Part shown: positions 45,116 to 56,869 of the stretch, piece after piece
Layout of the letters: each line of letters begins with the position of its first letter
Position numbering within the stretch: position 1 is the stretch's first letter
NCBI RefSeq assembly: GCF_040712315.1
Contig: NC_134013.1
Location: 18,077,001-18,141,000 of the forward strand
Direction of reading: 5' to 3'
DNA: 64,000 nucleotides
Source: Castanea sativa
Taxonomy: Eukaryota > Streptophyta > Magnoliopsida > Fagales > Fagaceae
Position numbers and translations under genes: made by a program
The notes under the pieces: model-generated
Told to the model about the DNA's origin: nothing
The model's input: only the letters and a program-made list of their open reading frames with translations
Database searches by the model: none

Positions 45116-47335
45116 CTACTTTGGCTTGACTAGAAGTCTTTCACGAATCAACTGAATCTTTTCCGTAGTCACTTGAACTAGTTCTGGACCAAGCAACTTC
45201 CTTTCACCCACTTCATTCCAACAAATAGGTGACCTACACTTCCGACCATACAATGCCTCAAAAGGAGCCATCTCTATGCTGGAATGGTAACTGTTATTAT
45301 AAGCAAATTCAATTAAAGGCAAGTGAGTCTCCCAACTACCTTTCAAGTCTAACACACAGGCTCTTAGCATGTCTTCAAGTGTCTGTATAGTTCTTTCTGA
45401 TTGCCCATCCGTTTGAGGATGAAAAGCTGTACTAAAATCTAACTTGGTTCCCATAGCCTTGTGTAAACTGTTCCAAAACTTAGAGGTGAAACGAGGGTCT
45501 CTATCAGAAACTATAGAGACAGGAACTCCATGCAGTCTCACTATTTCCATAACATATAATTGAGCCAATCTATCCAATGAAAACGTAGTTTTGATTGGTA
45601 GAAAATGGGAAGACTTGGTTAGTCTATCCACTATTACCCATATAGCATCATGACCCTTAACTGACTTAGGCAATCCAGTCACAAAGTCCATAGAGATATG
45701 TTCCCACTTCCACTCCGGAATACTGAAAGGTTGAAGTAACCCAGCAGGCCTTTGATGCTCAACCTTAACTTGCTGACAAATTAAACATCGAGATACAAAA
45801 TCTGCAATCTCCCTTTTCATATTATTCCACCAATACACCTCTCTAAGATCTCGATACATTTTGGTGCTACCTGGGTGAACAGTGTATGCAGATTTATGAG
45901 CCTCCTCCATAATTTCCCTTTTTAATTCAGCATTATTAGGAACACATAATCGATTTCTAAATCGTAAAACACCATCTCCTTGAACTTCAAACTCAGCTCG
46001 ATTACCTTCCTTTACCTCTTCCATAATCTTTACCAAATTAGGATCAGAACCTTGAGCAATCTTCACCTTTCCAACTAAAGTAGGTTGCACTCGAAAATGA
46101 GCAACAAGTACCCTTGACTCATTAAATTGGAGCTCCACATTAATCTCCTTCAACTCTTCAAAGAAAGGTCTTTTCCTCAAAATTATACTTGCCACCCTAC
46201 TAGAGGATTTTCTACTCAAGGCATCAGCCACCACATTTGCTTTACCAGGGTGATAATGTATTGTACAATCATAGTCTTTCAACAACTCAATCCATCTCCT
46301 TTGCCGCATATTCAATTCTTTTTGAGAGAACAAATACTTCAAACTTTTATGGTCAGTGTAAATCTCACACGTCTCCCCATATAAGTAGTGCCTCCATATC
46401 TTTAATGCAAAGACCACCGCTGCTAACTCTAAGTCATGAGTAGGGTAATTTTGTTCATACCTTTTTAGCTGCCTAGAAGCATATGCTATCACCTTTCCAT
46501 GCTGCATAAGCACACAACCAAGACCTTTACGCGAAGCATCAACGTAAATTACAAACCCTCCTGAACCCGTTGGCAATGTCAAAACTGGAGCGGAAACCAA
46601 CCGGTCTTTCAATTCTTGGAAGCTCTTTTCACAATCATCTTTCCACAAGAATTTAGCATTCTTTTGGGTCAACCTAGTCAAGGGACCTGGTATACTTGAA
46701 AAACCTTCAACAAACCTCCTATAGTAACCTGCAAGACCCAAAAAACTACGAACTTCAGATACATTTGTTGGTCTAGGCCAATTTACCACAGCTTCCACCT
46801 TTTTAGGATCCACAAAAATGCCATCCTTAGATATTACATGCCCCAAAAACTTTACCTCATCTAACCAAAACTCACACTTCTTAAACTTGGCATATAATTT
46901 CTGCTCCCTCAAGACCTGCAACACCACCCTCAAGTGTTCTACATGCTCCTCCTGAGTTTTAGAATATACTAAAATATCATCAATAAAAAAAATAACAAAC
47001 CGATCCAAATAAGGCTTGAACACACGGTTCATTAAATCCATGAAGGCAGCAGGGGCATTGGTCAATCCAAATGGCATCACTAGAAACTCGTAGTGTCCAT
47101 AGCGAGTACGGAAGGCAGTCTTAGGTATATCTTCTTGCTTAACCTTGAGTTGATGATAACCTGATCTAAGGTCAATCTTCGAAAAGACTTTAGCACCTTG
47201 CAATTGATCAAACAAATCATCAATCCTAGGTAAGGGATATTTATTCCTCACCGTGACCTTATTCAACTGCCTATAGTCAATGCATAATCTCATAGACCCA
47301 TCCTTTTTCTTTACAAAAAGAACGGGAGCACCCAA
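45116..47335 (-). CDS. Tekay pol: reverse transcriptase, RNase H and integrase core
   Basis: A 739-residue open frame. RT palm: [21 protein letters not shown] early, catalytic FIDD at 117-120. RNase H about 262-376 with YVDAS, YTDHK and the terminal VADALSR. Integrase: zinc-finger His480, His487, Cys517, Cys520; catalytic Asp550, Asp611, Glu647, with the spacing of a D,D(35)E core. The frame starts within RT because a shift at about 47320 separates it from the upstream piece; it ends early at a stop before the chromodomain frame. All visible catalytic residues are kept, fitting recent activity. Confidence 0.92.
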   Translation of the reverse strand: MGAPVLFVKKKDGSMRLCIDYRQLNKVTVRNKYPLPRIDDLFDQLQGAKVFSKIDLRSGYHQLKVKQEDIPKTAFRTRYGHYEFLVMPFGLTNAPAAFMDLMNRVFKPYLDRFVIFFIDDILVYSKTQEEHVEHLRVVLQVLREQKLYAKFKKCEFWLDEVKFLGHVISKDGIFVDPKKVEAVVNWPRPTNVSEVRSFLGLAGYYRRFVEGFSSIPGPLTRLTQKNAKFLWKDDCEKSFQELKDRLVSAPVLTLPTGSGGFVIYVDASRKGLGCVLMQHGKVIAYASRQLKRYEQNYPTHDLELAAVVFALKIWRHYLYGETCEIYTDHKSLKYLFSQKELNMRQRRWIELLKDYDCTIHYHPGKANVVADALSRKSSSRVASIILRKRPFFEELKEINVELQFNESRVLVAHFRVQPTLVGKVKIAQGSDPNLVKIMEEVKEGNRAEFEVQGDGVLRFRNRLCVPNNAELKREIMEEAHKSAYTVHPGSTKMYRDLREVYWWNNMKREIADFVSRCLICQQVKVEHQRPAGLLQPFSIPEWKWEHISMDFVTGLPKSVKGHDAIWVIVDRLTKSSHFLPIKTTFSLDRLAQLYVMEIVRLHGVPVSIVSDRDPRFTSKFWNSLHKAMGTKLDFSTAFHPQTDGQSERTIQTLEDMLRACVLDLKGSWETHLPLIEFAYNNSYHSSIEMAPFEALYGRKCRSPICWNEVGERKLLGPELVQVTTEKIQLIRERLLVKPK

Positions 47336-47751
47336 GGAGATACACTAGGTCTAATGAATCCCTTTTCTAAAACCACTTGCAATTGCAATTTAAGCTCCTT
47401 CAACTCTGCACGAGGTGCCATACGATATGGTGCCATAGAAATAGGTGCAGTTTTTGGCACTAAATCAATGGCAAATTCTATCTCTCTATCAAACGGTAAC
47501 CCAGGGAGATCCTCAGGAAATACATCAACAAAGTCCCTCACAACAGGAATGTCATCAATCTTAATCCCTTCCTTCTCATTATCCACCACATATGCAAGAT
47601 AACCTTTACAACCTTTTCTAAGTAACTTATTAGCATGAATGGCAGAAATAACATTAGACACGAGGCTCTCTCTAGACCCATGAAATACAAATTCAGGTCG
47701 ACTTGGAATACAAAACACCACTTCCTTCTTGTAACGATCCAACATTAGCAT
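47311..47751 (-). pseudogene. Tekay protease-RT linker and RT N-terminus
   Basis: Reads VRDFVDVFPEDLPGLPFDREIEFAIDL and MAPYRMAPRAELKELKLQLQ, the conserved lead-in to RT in Ty3/gypsy elements, with [10 protein letters not shown]. It overlaps the main pol frame by 25 bases in a different frame, marking the frameshift. Confidence 0.85.
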
Positions 47752-48000
47752 GATAAGTTGCTAACCAATCCATGCCTAAGATTACATCAAATTCTTGAAT
47801 TTCTAAGAGAATCAAATCAGCCAACAACTCATTTTCTCCAATCTTAATCACACAAGACTTACATATAAACTCAGCAACCATAGTTTCACCCAAAGGAGTA
47901 GAAACAGAAAGTTCAAAGTCCAACAATTCAGGCACACAATCAGCATATTTCATATAGCACAAGATACAAAGGAATGAGGAGAACCAGGATCAATAAGAAC
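47693..48000 (-). pseudogene. Tekay aspartic protease
   Basis: The open frame begins just after the active-site strand, then has LGETMVAEFICKSCVIKIGENELLADLILLEIQEFDVILGMDWLA, the second half of the fold with the ILGMDWL motif. The active-site strand (a DPG type, with GSPHSF-like sequence) is at about 47970-48000 in a shifted frame. Confidence 0.75.
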
Positions 48001-48035
48001 TCGTGCGGTATGAGAAAATATGGGAATGGTACCTG

Positions 48036-48248
48036 TTACTGCGACTTGGATGCCTTAGCATCTTGCTCAGTAATAGCAAACACGCGTCCTTGGACTTTTG
48101 GCCTTTGCTTCACATCAGCGGGCTTAGCCACCAACTCACTCTTCATGGCTGGGCAATCTTTGATACGATGACCCATTTGACCACACTTAAAACAAGCCCC
48201 ACTTTCACGATAGCAAACACCCTTATGCTTTTTACCACACTTCGACAA
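48036..48248 (-). pseudogene. Tekay nucleocapsid zinc knuckle
   Basis: CFKCGQMGHRIKDC, a canonical CX2CX4HX4C knuckle that binds the RNA genome, in a 70-residue frame. Upstream frames to about 48435 are broken. Confidence 0.85.
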
Positions 48249-48435
48249 ACCTCTACTACATGTTGCACCATTTTAGTCTGGTTCTGCTAGTCTTCTTCTT
48301 AAATGGCTTATTGTGTTCATTCCCTTTATGAAACCCTTCAGTCTTAGGCCTTTTGTTATTCGACTCCTAATCCTCTGATAGTCTTCACACTCCTTCTCAA
48401 CAACCTTTGCGGTCTCCTGACCTCAGAATAAGACT

Positions 48436-49056
48436 TCAATCGTAAGGCTGCCATCCTAGTTCTGATACTTGGTCGTAGTCCCTACGAAATTTCTTAGCCT
48501 TCCTAACATCATCAGCCACAATGTGAGGGGCAAATCTAGACAACTCAGTAAATTTAGCCTCATACTGTAACACCGTCTTATTCCCTTGAATGAGCTCCAT
48601 AAACTCCACTTCTTTCTCATCCCGTACACTTTCTGGAAAATACTTTTCATAAAAGGCCTCAAGGAAAATACTCCAAGTTAGTATCTCATCTTCCTCAAGT
48701 GGCAAGGTCTTTTTGGTAGATCTCCACCAATGCTCTGCTTCCCCTTTCAGCATAAAGGAAGCAAAGGAGACTTTTTGCACTTCAGTACAACCAATCACAT
48801 CAAAAATTTTCTCCATTTGCATTATCCAAGATTCTGCTTCTGTAGGATCAGGGTTGCCCAAAAATGAAGGAGGACCCAATTTCCTGAATTGCTCAATGGT
48901 ACATCCTTCAATCTCAGCATCTTTGGGCTTAACTGTTCCACTAGTACTAACATGCTTCTCCACCACTTCAGCAAGACTTCTAATAGCACTTAAAACACCC
49001 TCAAGGCTCTCAGACTTTGGTTCAAGACCAGAAGGGGTAGAATTTCGGGGTGGCAT
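48436..49056 (-). pseudogene. Tekay gag, truncated
   Basis: The start codon at 49056 (MPPRNSTPSG) gives the usual gag opening; residues before it in the open frame belong to the leader. Conserved parts: FRKLGPPSFLGNPDPTEAESWI, ASFMLKGEAEHWWRS and FLEAFYEKYFPESVRDEKEVEF. It shifts frame near 48480, so the C-terminal half and the knuckle are in separate frames. Confidence 0.88.
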
Positions 49057-49295
49057 TTTCCTATAACCAAATAAACAACACCTTAAAGTCAAATAAATCA
49101 CAAGCAAAGTCATGATATACAAGATATACTAAACCTTCTACTATTATAATATTCTAAGCATATAAGCATATAGCTTCTAACAATTATCAAACTCCCAAAA
49201 CTACCTTTTTGCCTATGAATAATAATTCAAGCCTACTCCTCCACATCTTATAAAAATATCGTAAGTCCTAACTGTCTACAGAATCATAACCTAGA

Positions 49296-49307
49296 GCTCT
49301 GATACCA
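49296..49307 (-). other. Primer-binding site of Tekay for initiator-Met tRNA
   Basis: TGGTATCAGAGC on the minus strand, a few bases beyond the 5' LTR end. Confidence 0.85.
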
Positions 49308-49311
49308 ACAC

Positions 49312-50991
49312 TGTCAGGACCCAAATCCATGAAACATGAATTTAGATACCTGATTAACTTGCTAACCTTATTAAGCTCAATAAACATAATTTATTTAAAC
49401 TTAATTCAATAAAACTCCAAATAAACAATGCTTCTGATAAACCTCTTATAATAAACAAAATCCACAATTTATAATAATCTCCAAAATATTGTGAAGTCTA
49501 AGCGGAAAATAAAAATAATAATAACTAATAATCTTTTCAAAACTCCACAAATTGAAGTTAAACTCCATCATATAAAATGTGAACTACAAAACAAAGGTAA
49601 CTAAAATTTAATGAGTCTTCAAGTAACACTGAAGCCGCCTACAACTTCCACGCTCTACCTTGCACCTCACAAGCGGTCCAAAGGTTCTAATTCCCAACTA
49701 TACTTTAATCTGAAAATATTAATTGATGGGGTGAGTCACACATCTAGTAAGTAATTATACAGAATACACAACGGAATAGAGTCAAGCAAAGCACGAGTTT
49801 GATTTCACAATTTCACTCAAAATATCCAATATAGTTTTCAAAAAATGTAAAGAATCACTTAATACACATATAATCAAATCTTAAAGTCTTTTGGAAACAC
49901 ATACAAATAATTGATCAGAGCACAATGTCACATATACACATCACATATTCTCACATACAATCCTGTGAGCGGATTTACACATATATCTGATCAATTCTAA
50001 AAACACTCATTTTGAGTCACATATCACAAACAATAAAGTTTATACAACATATAATAATTTTCTCAATATTAACAATTGTTCCAACAATAAAGACATATTG
50101 AATATCACAATATCAAATTGAAACATAAATCAAAAGATGCTTGACTCTCTTAGGGAACGAATAGGAACTGAAGAGTTTATATAAGTATTTTTACAATTCT
50201 TGAATAAGTTTGAAAATCCAGTTTGCTAAAAGGAACGTCTTAAATACCATTTGAAAAACAAGAATATGATTTCGAAATCACTTGGTTTGAAACAATTTAA
50301 AGAACAAAAATCTTTCTAGAAAACTTACTTTGAAACTCAATTATTTTCAGAAAATAGTTTAGTTAAAAATCATCTTTTAAATGGGTTTTGGACATTCAAA
50401 ACGTTATTTAAAATTCGAAATTTATTTTAAAACATTATTTAAAAGTCAATTAAAATTTCTCTTTCAATAGTGTAAAAATGCTTTTTGATAAACTTTTAAA
50501 AAAATGTAAGCTTAAAAATATAACTTTGAAAATCTTTAATTTCTAAGAACCTAAAGAACAAAACTTGTGTATATTATGCGTAATTCCTTACCGCGCTCAA
50601 ATCACTACCTGAAAGTCAGGCCAAAATAATCTCCAAAGAGCCTCGAACACTCTTAAATCGGACCTATAATCAATTATGAAAATTACTCAATATCCTCTAC
50701 GAAATATAAATTTTACTAAACTATAAGAATTGACTCACTAGTAAAATACTTTGCTGAACTAATGATAGCACTAATGCAAAGTAATATATCAGAACCCAGA
50801 GGCAGCAGCTAAAGTTTTTGAGTTTAAGTTAATATACATAACCCCAACCAAGCCATATTATATATATATCTACCATAGAAAACTTTACAACTATCCTAAT
50901 ATCCTAATATGTATATATATATATAACACGGCATAGCATAAGTCCCAGAGGCAAAGAAACCACAGCCGAAAATATTTGACTTCTTCTATTC

Positions 50992-51033
<42 letters not shown>

Positions 51034-51713
51034 AATCCAACTAAAGATCAATAGCCACCTTCTTTGACTTCTTCTTCAACCAATATATATATACACAAAT
51101 TCAAGAAGAACAATAGCCACTTTCTTTGACTTCTTCTTTAACCTTTATATATATATACACAAATCCAACGTAGCCCCTTCTTTGACTTCTTCTTTAACCT
51201 TCTTTAACCATTATATATATATATATATATATACCAATTCAATGAAAGAAGGAGGGCCGAATTATTTGACTTCAATCTAGGATTATATGTACAGATCCAA
51301 TGGAAGACTTAAACAAAAAAAATATTGATTCGTGAAATCCCACTGGCTCAAATCTAATATCTAATCCAACAAAAAATCTAAACGTTAGAATATAAATTTT
51401 AGGATCAAAATCAAATTTCTAAATAACCTAATAAAATTCTAATTTTTCTTGTTTCTAATTGAGAGAAATCTTTCAAACCAGGTGATCTCTCTTTCAATAC
51501 GTGCTTACTCCAAACTCAGAAAGCACCTCTTAGCCTCTTAGCCTCTTAGGATAAACGGTTCGCTCTCTTCCTCTTTATTCTAAGCTTTGTATTATTAGAT
51601 GTGGGCTTAGTGGGTAGTGGGCTGCAATAACAATTAAAAGAAAGCCTATAGCCCAACAATTATATTTTAAAGAAAACTCTAAAATAACAAAAAAAATTAT
51701 GTGGGGTATTACA
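49312..51713 (-). repeat. 5' LTR of the Tekay element
   Basis: 2402 bp, TGTCAGGAC...GGTATTACA. Its (AT)n run (50994-51030) is about half as long as in the 3' copy. Near-identical to the 3' LTR except at about 51470-51630. Confidence 0.92.
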
Positions 51714-51718
51714 GTCGT
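51714..51718. repeat. Right target-site duplication of the Tekay element
   Basis: GTCGT, identical to 42097-42101. Confidence 0.9.
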
Positions 51719-52870
51719 CTTGCTGCATCTATCTTGTTCATCGTCTTTCTTATTGGTTGGTGTGTCATGACAACGATGAAGTGTGCTTGGAAGTAAGGAT
51801 GGAGTTTCCTAGAAGCGACCACCAATGCGAAAACTATCTTTTCCATCCTTGGGTAATTTTCCTTTGCTCCCTAGAATGTCTGGTTGGTATAGTAGATTGG
51901 CTTCTAGACATTTTCTTATTCTCTAATCAATGCCGAACTTACTTTGGTGTTAGACAGTACTAAGTAGAGGTACAATTTTTCTCCCATCATCGAGGGACTT
52001 AGCAATGGTGGCTTCATCAAGTACTCTTTTAATTTTGCAAGGGCTTCTTCACATTCGTCAATCCACTAAAAGACCATTTTTAAGATCTTGAAGAATGGCA
52101 TGCACTTATTCGTTGCCGTAGAGACGAATCTGTTTAGAGCTGCAACCTTTCCTGTCAAGCTTTGAACCTCCTTCACTGTTTTTGGTGATTTGACCTTGAT
52201 TATTGCCTTTACTTTGTCTGGATTTGCCTTTATGCCCCGTTAGGACACCATAAATCCTAAGAATTTCCCTGAAGCAACAACAAAAACACACTTTGCAAGG
52301 TTTAGTTTCATATTGTACTTACGTAGTGTGCTAAGGATTTCTTTCAGATCGTCCAAGTGGTTGGCTTTGTCCTTGCTTTTCACTAGCATATCATCTACGT
52401 ATACTTTCACATTCCTTCCAATTTGGTGAGAGAACTGGTGGTTCACCAATCTTTTATATGTGGCTTCTACGTTCTTCAATCCAAAGGGCATAAATTTGTA
52501 GCAATACAACCCTTGGCTAGTGACAAACGAGGTCTTCTCTTGATCTTCTTCGTCCATGAGGATCTGTTTGTATCCAGAAAATGCGTCCATGAAACTTAAG
52601 AGCTTGTGTCCAACATTTGAGTTTACCAGTTGATTAATCCTTGGTAAGGGAAAGCTATCCTTTAGGCAGACTTTGTTCAGGTCTGTGAAATCAACGCACA
52701 CCCTCCATTTGACATTGCTCTTTTTTACCATTACCACGTTTGCTAACTAATTTGGGTAGAAGACCATTACCACGTTTGCTAGCCAATCTGGGTAGAAGAC
52801 TTCCCTGATAAAACCAGCTTTTAGTAGCTTCTCTACTTCTTCAGTTTCTGCTTTGTTACGCTTTGGTACA
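51719..52870 (-). pseudogene. Reverse transcriptase and RNase H start of Tat element 2
   Basis: The open part 52240-52737 has WRVCVDFTDLNKVCLKDSFPLP, MPFGLKNVEATY and an intact YVDDMLVK box, unlike Tat element 1. The frame continues with stops through SPKTVKEVQSLTGKVAALNRF and into the RNase H connection to 51719, where Tekay interrupts it. A 36-bp tandem duplication (52727-52798) repeats the VMVTTFAN-coding bases at the N-terminal side. Confidence 0.8.
52727..52798. repeat. 36-bp tandem duplication in the Tat 2 RT
   Basis: Two copies of ACCATTACCACGTTTGCTA...GGGTAGAAG, differing at three positions; in frame. Confidence 0.8.
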
Positions 52871-52968
52871 AATATTCTCCACTTCTGTTATACAGGTTTG
52901 CACTCTGGGTTGACGTTGAGACAATGATGTATGATCTTCCTATCAATTCTAGGCATATCCTCATGTTT

Positions 52969-53370
52969 TCAGGAGAAAACATCATGGTTTGCCCTGAAAA
53001 GGGAAATCATCTTCTCTTTCTCTAAAGTCGGGAGTGTTGGCCTTATCTTTAATACCTTTGACGAATCTCCTAGGATGACCTCAACTTCTTGTGGTGTTTC
53101 TGACTGTCCGAAGATGGGCTCCGGTTCATTGATCACCCATGTGTGGTTCTTCCCAGATGCTAAAGTAGCTTGGTAGCACTCTTTTGCCAAAACTTGACCC
53201 CTTTGATTTCTCCTACCCTTTGGGCTATTGAAAATTTCACCTTTAAGTAATATGTTGATGTCGCTGCTCTTAGCTTGTTGAGTGCAGGTATTCCCAAGAT
53301 GATGTTGTATATTGAAGGGCAATCAACAAGGAGGAAATCAATTTCCTTGCTATCACTTGCTTCTCAATCT
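52969..53370 (-). pseudogene. Protease remnant of Tat element 2
   Basis: The frames contain LVDCPSIYNIILGIPALN, the second half of the protease, then KGVKFWQK- and LAKECYQATLASG-type sequence leading to RT. It follows the gag-side finger HDHGH/KYYRFH by only some tens of codons. The active-site DTGS/DNGS strand is not found, so the catalytic half appears deleted. Confidence 0.65.
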
Positions 53371-54673
53371 CTATCTTTATCATCCTTCCGTTGGTATCTG
53401 TAGGGCTCCATTTTCCTGACATACTTCTGTAACTTCCCTTGCCAGATTAAAGTCTCCACCTAGTTTTTCAAATGTCTACACTCGTCGATGCGATGCCCAT
53501 GGTCCTAGTGGAATCTATAGTACTTGTTCTTATCTCTTCTTTCTGTTGCAACACTGATTGGCTTCAGCCATTGCAGAAAGGGATCGTCCTCTATCTGCAT
53601 CAAGACTTGCTTAATTGACATTATTAAAGGAGTAAAGTTAGTGAAGTTTGGCCTCCTATTCGAAAGTTCCTTCTTTTTCCTGTGGTCTGCGCAACACTTT
53701 GTGTCTCCTTCTTCTTATTGCGATTGTTGCTTGTTCATTTGTCTCTCTTCCTTTTTCCTTTCATCTCTTTTGCAAGCACTGTATCTTCTGTATTCATGTA
53801 CTTATAAGCTTTTAGAAACAATTCCGCGACCGTTTTTGGTGGGCTTTTGGTGATTGAGAAGAAAAAATTCCCAAGTAGCAACCTTACTTAGAAAGTTGTT
53901 AGGATGAATTGATCTTCAGCTTCGTCTACCTATAATAGCTCATTATTGAATTGGGTCACGTACTGTCTTAGTGATTCTCCTTCTGCCTGTTGAATGTTGA
54001 GATGATGACTGGTTGGCTTCTTGTGTCTTTGCCCACTAATGAAATGATGAACAAAACCCTTATAGAGTTGTTCAAAATTTTTAATAGTTCCTAGGGGTAT
54101 CTTGCTGAACCATACTATGGCTGCTCCTTTCAGTGTTGTTGGGAATGCTCTGCACATCACCTCGTCTGGGGCCATCTGCAATAGCATTAGTATCTTGAAT
54201 GATTCAATGTGATCCAAGGGATCCTTGGAACCGTCATATGATTCCAGCTATGGGAGACGGAATTTCGATGGGAGGGGACGGTTCAGTACTTCAGTGGTGA
54301 ATGGTGAGTCCGTCCTTCGAATCATCCCATCCCAATTCTCCCCACCTTTGTCCTTCATGGCACTTCTTAATTCATCCATCTCCTTCCTCATGCTGCGAAG
54401 CTCATTCTCCAGCCTGGAGGAGTTTTCTCCCGAGGTCATGTCTCACCTGTTGGCTTGGGAGTTTAATTCTTCTTCATTGTTGTGCCTTTCAAGTCTTCTG
54501 AGCTGTTCTTCTTCATTTTGGTTTTCAACTATTCCTTGACGTTTTGCATTTTAGGATTCCATTATCTTTTGCAGTTCTTCATTCTGGTGAGTCAGCTCTT
54601 CCACATTAGCCAGGAAGGCTTGGATTTGTTGTTGTTGCACAGCTTCTAGTTGTTGTGCAGCTTCCGGCTCCAT
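53371..54673 (-). pseudogene. gag of Tat element 2
   Basis: The start at 54673 begins MEPEAAQQLEAVQQQQ, Gln/Glu-rich. It is interrupted by stops at about 54553 and 54445. The core frame 53930-54217 has MCRAFPTTLKGAAIVWFSKI, FVHHFISGQRHKKP and ESLRQYVTQFN, parallel to the gag of Tat element 1. Downstream frames hold the finger-like KNKYYRFHRDHGH region, then protease. Confidence 0.8.
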
Positions 54674-54736
54674 CTCGTACTTCAAGGAACTCTTTTGTCA
54701 CTGGGAAAGATGGCTTGAATGGTTAGCAATTCCCCT

Positions 54737-54756
54737 AGACAGTGCCAAATTGATGA
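54737..54756 (-). other. Primer-binding region of Tat element 2
   Basis: On the minus strand TCATCAATTTGGCACTGTCT follows the 5' LTR end directly, similar to the Tat primer-site layout of element 1. Confidence 0.55.
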
Positions 54757-55218
54757 TGCAAAAAATCAGCAGTTGAGCTCCTCATCATAGTGGATGGATG
54801 AAGCTGTGATTGGGGTTGTCTCTGTTGGAGGAAAACTTGCAAAAATGAACTAGGTGGAAGAGTAACACGCCGGTGTGGAGTTAGCCAAACCACCTTCGAT
54901 GCTTAAGTTAGTAAGGGAGAAAGATTTTAGAGAGAATTGATTAAAGAGTGATTTTCCTAGAGTATTTTTGTGTGTCCCTTTAACTTTTGTTGCCTTCTCT
55001 TTTCATAGTTGTGTGCCTCATTAATGGGCAATGAATTGTTGTATTTATGCTCAATAGTTAGTGCATTACAAAATCTTTGTCTGAACTTCATAACTCACTT
55101 TGTAACTGTTGCTCCGTCCGTTACACTTTGTCGTCAATGAGCATAATAAATGTGTAACGTCTTCTCTTAGTTAATGATAATCTCAGATTAATGACGATCA
55201 TAAATTTCTTACTCATTA
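54757..55218 (-). repeat. 5' LTR of Tat element 2
   Basis: 462 bp, TGCAAAAAATC...TTACTCATTA on the plus strand; the terminal CA has mutated to TA. It differs from the 3' copy by roughly one base in ten plus short indels by eye. Confidence 0.85.
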
Positions 55219-55411
55219 GTTTTCATCCATGCAAACATTGTGATTTGAATTTTGAGTAATTAACTACCAATATTGAGTTATTAATCAATTCATTAAAATT
55301 GATGGTTAAGCCAATTATTTTTACCTTAAAAAGGAGTACAATATAACTCTAAACGGATTTTCCACCTTCCCCCCACAATTAACCAAACTAGAAATAGAAA
55401 AAATTTTAAAG
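55219..55411. other. Short spacer, no gene seen
   Basis: AT-rich, between the Tat 2 LTR and the copy B duplicated segment. Confidence 0.4.
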
Positions 55412-55660
55412 AAGAAGGCCATTGGTGTTATTTTCTTTTCTTTTTTCTTTGATTCCCCGTCCCCCTCCCCGTCCCCCTAAAAGTCTACGGTCAATGCTAG
55501 CAGAGAATCTAAGGTTGCTTAACTTGGCAAGCAAGCTCAGACTCTCTTTATGCCATGTCATCCAAAAAAAGGTTTGACTTCAAGCTTCAAAGGTTTACTT
55601 TAAGGGTATAAATGTTCCAGTTTTTAACGCTAGGTTTTATTCATGGGGGAGGTTATGGTA
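55412..55660. repeat. GLR-upstream duplicated segment, copy B
   Basis: Matches 13890-14130 in order and orientation (see copy A). It places this DNA upstream of GLR-1 as copy A is upstream of GLR-0. Confidence 0.6.
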
Positions 55661-55966
55661 ATGTTTGGATCTAGTTTATTGCGTCCACATTTAAGTCCTC
55701 ACGCGTTTTCAGCCTTCTTCTTTCTTTTCTTTTTTTTTTCTTTTTTTTTTTTTTTTCCTCTGCACGCGTTTTAGCTTAGGGACAAAAAATACTGTTCATA
55801 CTGTGCAGTTACTATTTACACACTGTTAACGCACTGTTCATGTATTGTTTACGCACTTTTCAGCTATTTTTTCATTAAAAATAGGTCTCACGGTACTATT
55901 TACACATTTAAAAATTATTTTGCTACAGTATTTTCAATTTTCAGTTTTCAGTTATATCCAAACAAA
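55660..55966. mobile_element. MITE with GTTTGGAT termini, copy 1
   Basis: Ends ATGTTTGGATC and TATATCCAAACA are inverted. The interior has repeated ACTGTTCAT/CACTGTT-type motifs and GCTACAGTATTTTCA near the right end, shared with the element at 56605-56805. It interrupts the copy B duplicated segment, because TACTCGGTCTCTCGC at 55977 continues copy A sequence. Confidence 0.55.
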
Positions 55967-56604
55967 CCCTATATGTACTCGGTCTCTCGCTTCCATCCCT
56001 ATCATGTCTTATTCTATTCTACTTGCCAAAAAAAAAAAAAAAGAGAACTACCTCCCTTACATAATAGTATGTGAATATAATTTTCATGTCATTTATTAGT
56101 TCAAATCTGAGATGAGCTGCAATGTCCTTGACTCTTTCATCACCATCACTTCTAGGGATGGAACCAGCCTTGGACTAGGGGCAATGACCCCCTAATTTTT
56201 TTTAAAAAAATATTACTATATATGTGTGTGTGCGCATCAATTTTAGCAATTTTGTTCTATAAAATTACTTTTTTTTTTCCCTTTAACAATATCATTTATT
56301 TTTTTTAAGAGTAATACTCTACTCACAAACTTTTTTATAACATTTTTAAAAACTATTTTGATATTAAATTTTTATTAGTTCACATATAGGCATACTGCTT
56401 ATATCATTTTTTTACTTATCAGTAATCACTTATATTTTTCTCTTTATTACTTTCCCAATTTACGGGTTAGTACTTAGTACATGCATGTTCTTGTTGAGAA
56501 AAAAATGAAAATAATTGAAATGCCAATTTTTAATAAGCAGGTTCAACAAAAGGGAGAGCTGACCGATTGCACTTTCTTCTAAATTGTTGGGGGCAATTCA
56601 GAAT

Positions 56605-56805
56605 GCGTTTGGATAGCACAGCACGTCCACGTCCAGCCCGTTTTTTTTTTTTTTTTCCACGCGCATATGTCACTGTTCATTGGCCATGAACAGTGATTTT
56701 AGGCCAATGAACAGTACTTTTTGAGATGAACAGTAATTTTTACACATTAAAAAATTATTTTTGTACAGTGTTTTCAGTTTTCAGCAATAAGTTCTATCCA
56801 AACGG
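56605..56805. mobile_element. MITE with GTTTGGATAG termini, copy 2
   Basis: GTTTGGATAG (56607-56616) and CTATCCAAAC (56794-56803) are a perfect 10-bp inversion. It shares ATGAACAGT, ACAGTRTTTTCAG and the termini with 55660-55966. Non-autonomous. Confidence 0.65.
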
Positions 56806-56869
56806 ACTCTCAATAAATAAGCTGAAGTAACAAGAATGATCATAGACATCATCAACTATAAATTTATCA

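Larger units (their letters stand above)
42102..51713 (-). mobile_element. Tekay/Del-type chromovirus retrotransposon, nearly complete and young
   Basis: 9612 bp with 2498- and 2402-bp LTRs, TG...CA ends and a perfect target duplication GTCGT at 42097-42101 and 51714-51718. Minus-strand order: 5' LTR, Met-tRNA primer site, gag, zinc knuckle, protease, RT, RNase H, integrase, chromodomain, polypurine tract, 3' LTR. Long LTRs and a C-terminal chromodomain fit the Tekay/Del clade. A few frameshifts break the polyprotein. The LTRs are almost identical outside a short patch and two indels, so insertion was recent. It sits inside RNase H of Tat element 2. Confidence 0.93.
35990..55218 (-). mobile_element. 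Ty3/gypsy Tat-lineage retrotransposon 2, Retand-like, with nested element
   Basis: Minus-strand order: 5' LTR (54757-55218), primer site, gag, protease remnant, RT, RNase H (split by a nested element at 42102-51713), integrase, tandem-repeat block (38880-40120), an antisense gene on the plus strand (36980-38682), polypurine tract, 3' LTR (35990-36460). A tandem-repeat tract and an antisense ORF 3' of pol are known from Retand-like Tat elements. Without the insert it is about 9.6 kb. Many stops make it inactive. The LTRs differ at many positions, so it is old. No convincing target duplication was found (GTAGA against GTTTT). Confidence 0.85.

Noticed and set aside
35985..55223. A target-site duplication for Tat element 2
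   Set aside because: The flanks GTAGA and GTTTT do not match; either the duplication has decayed or a flank was altered, so none is claimed.
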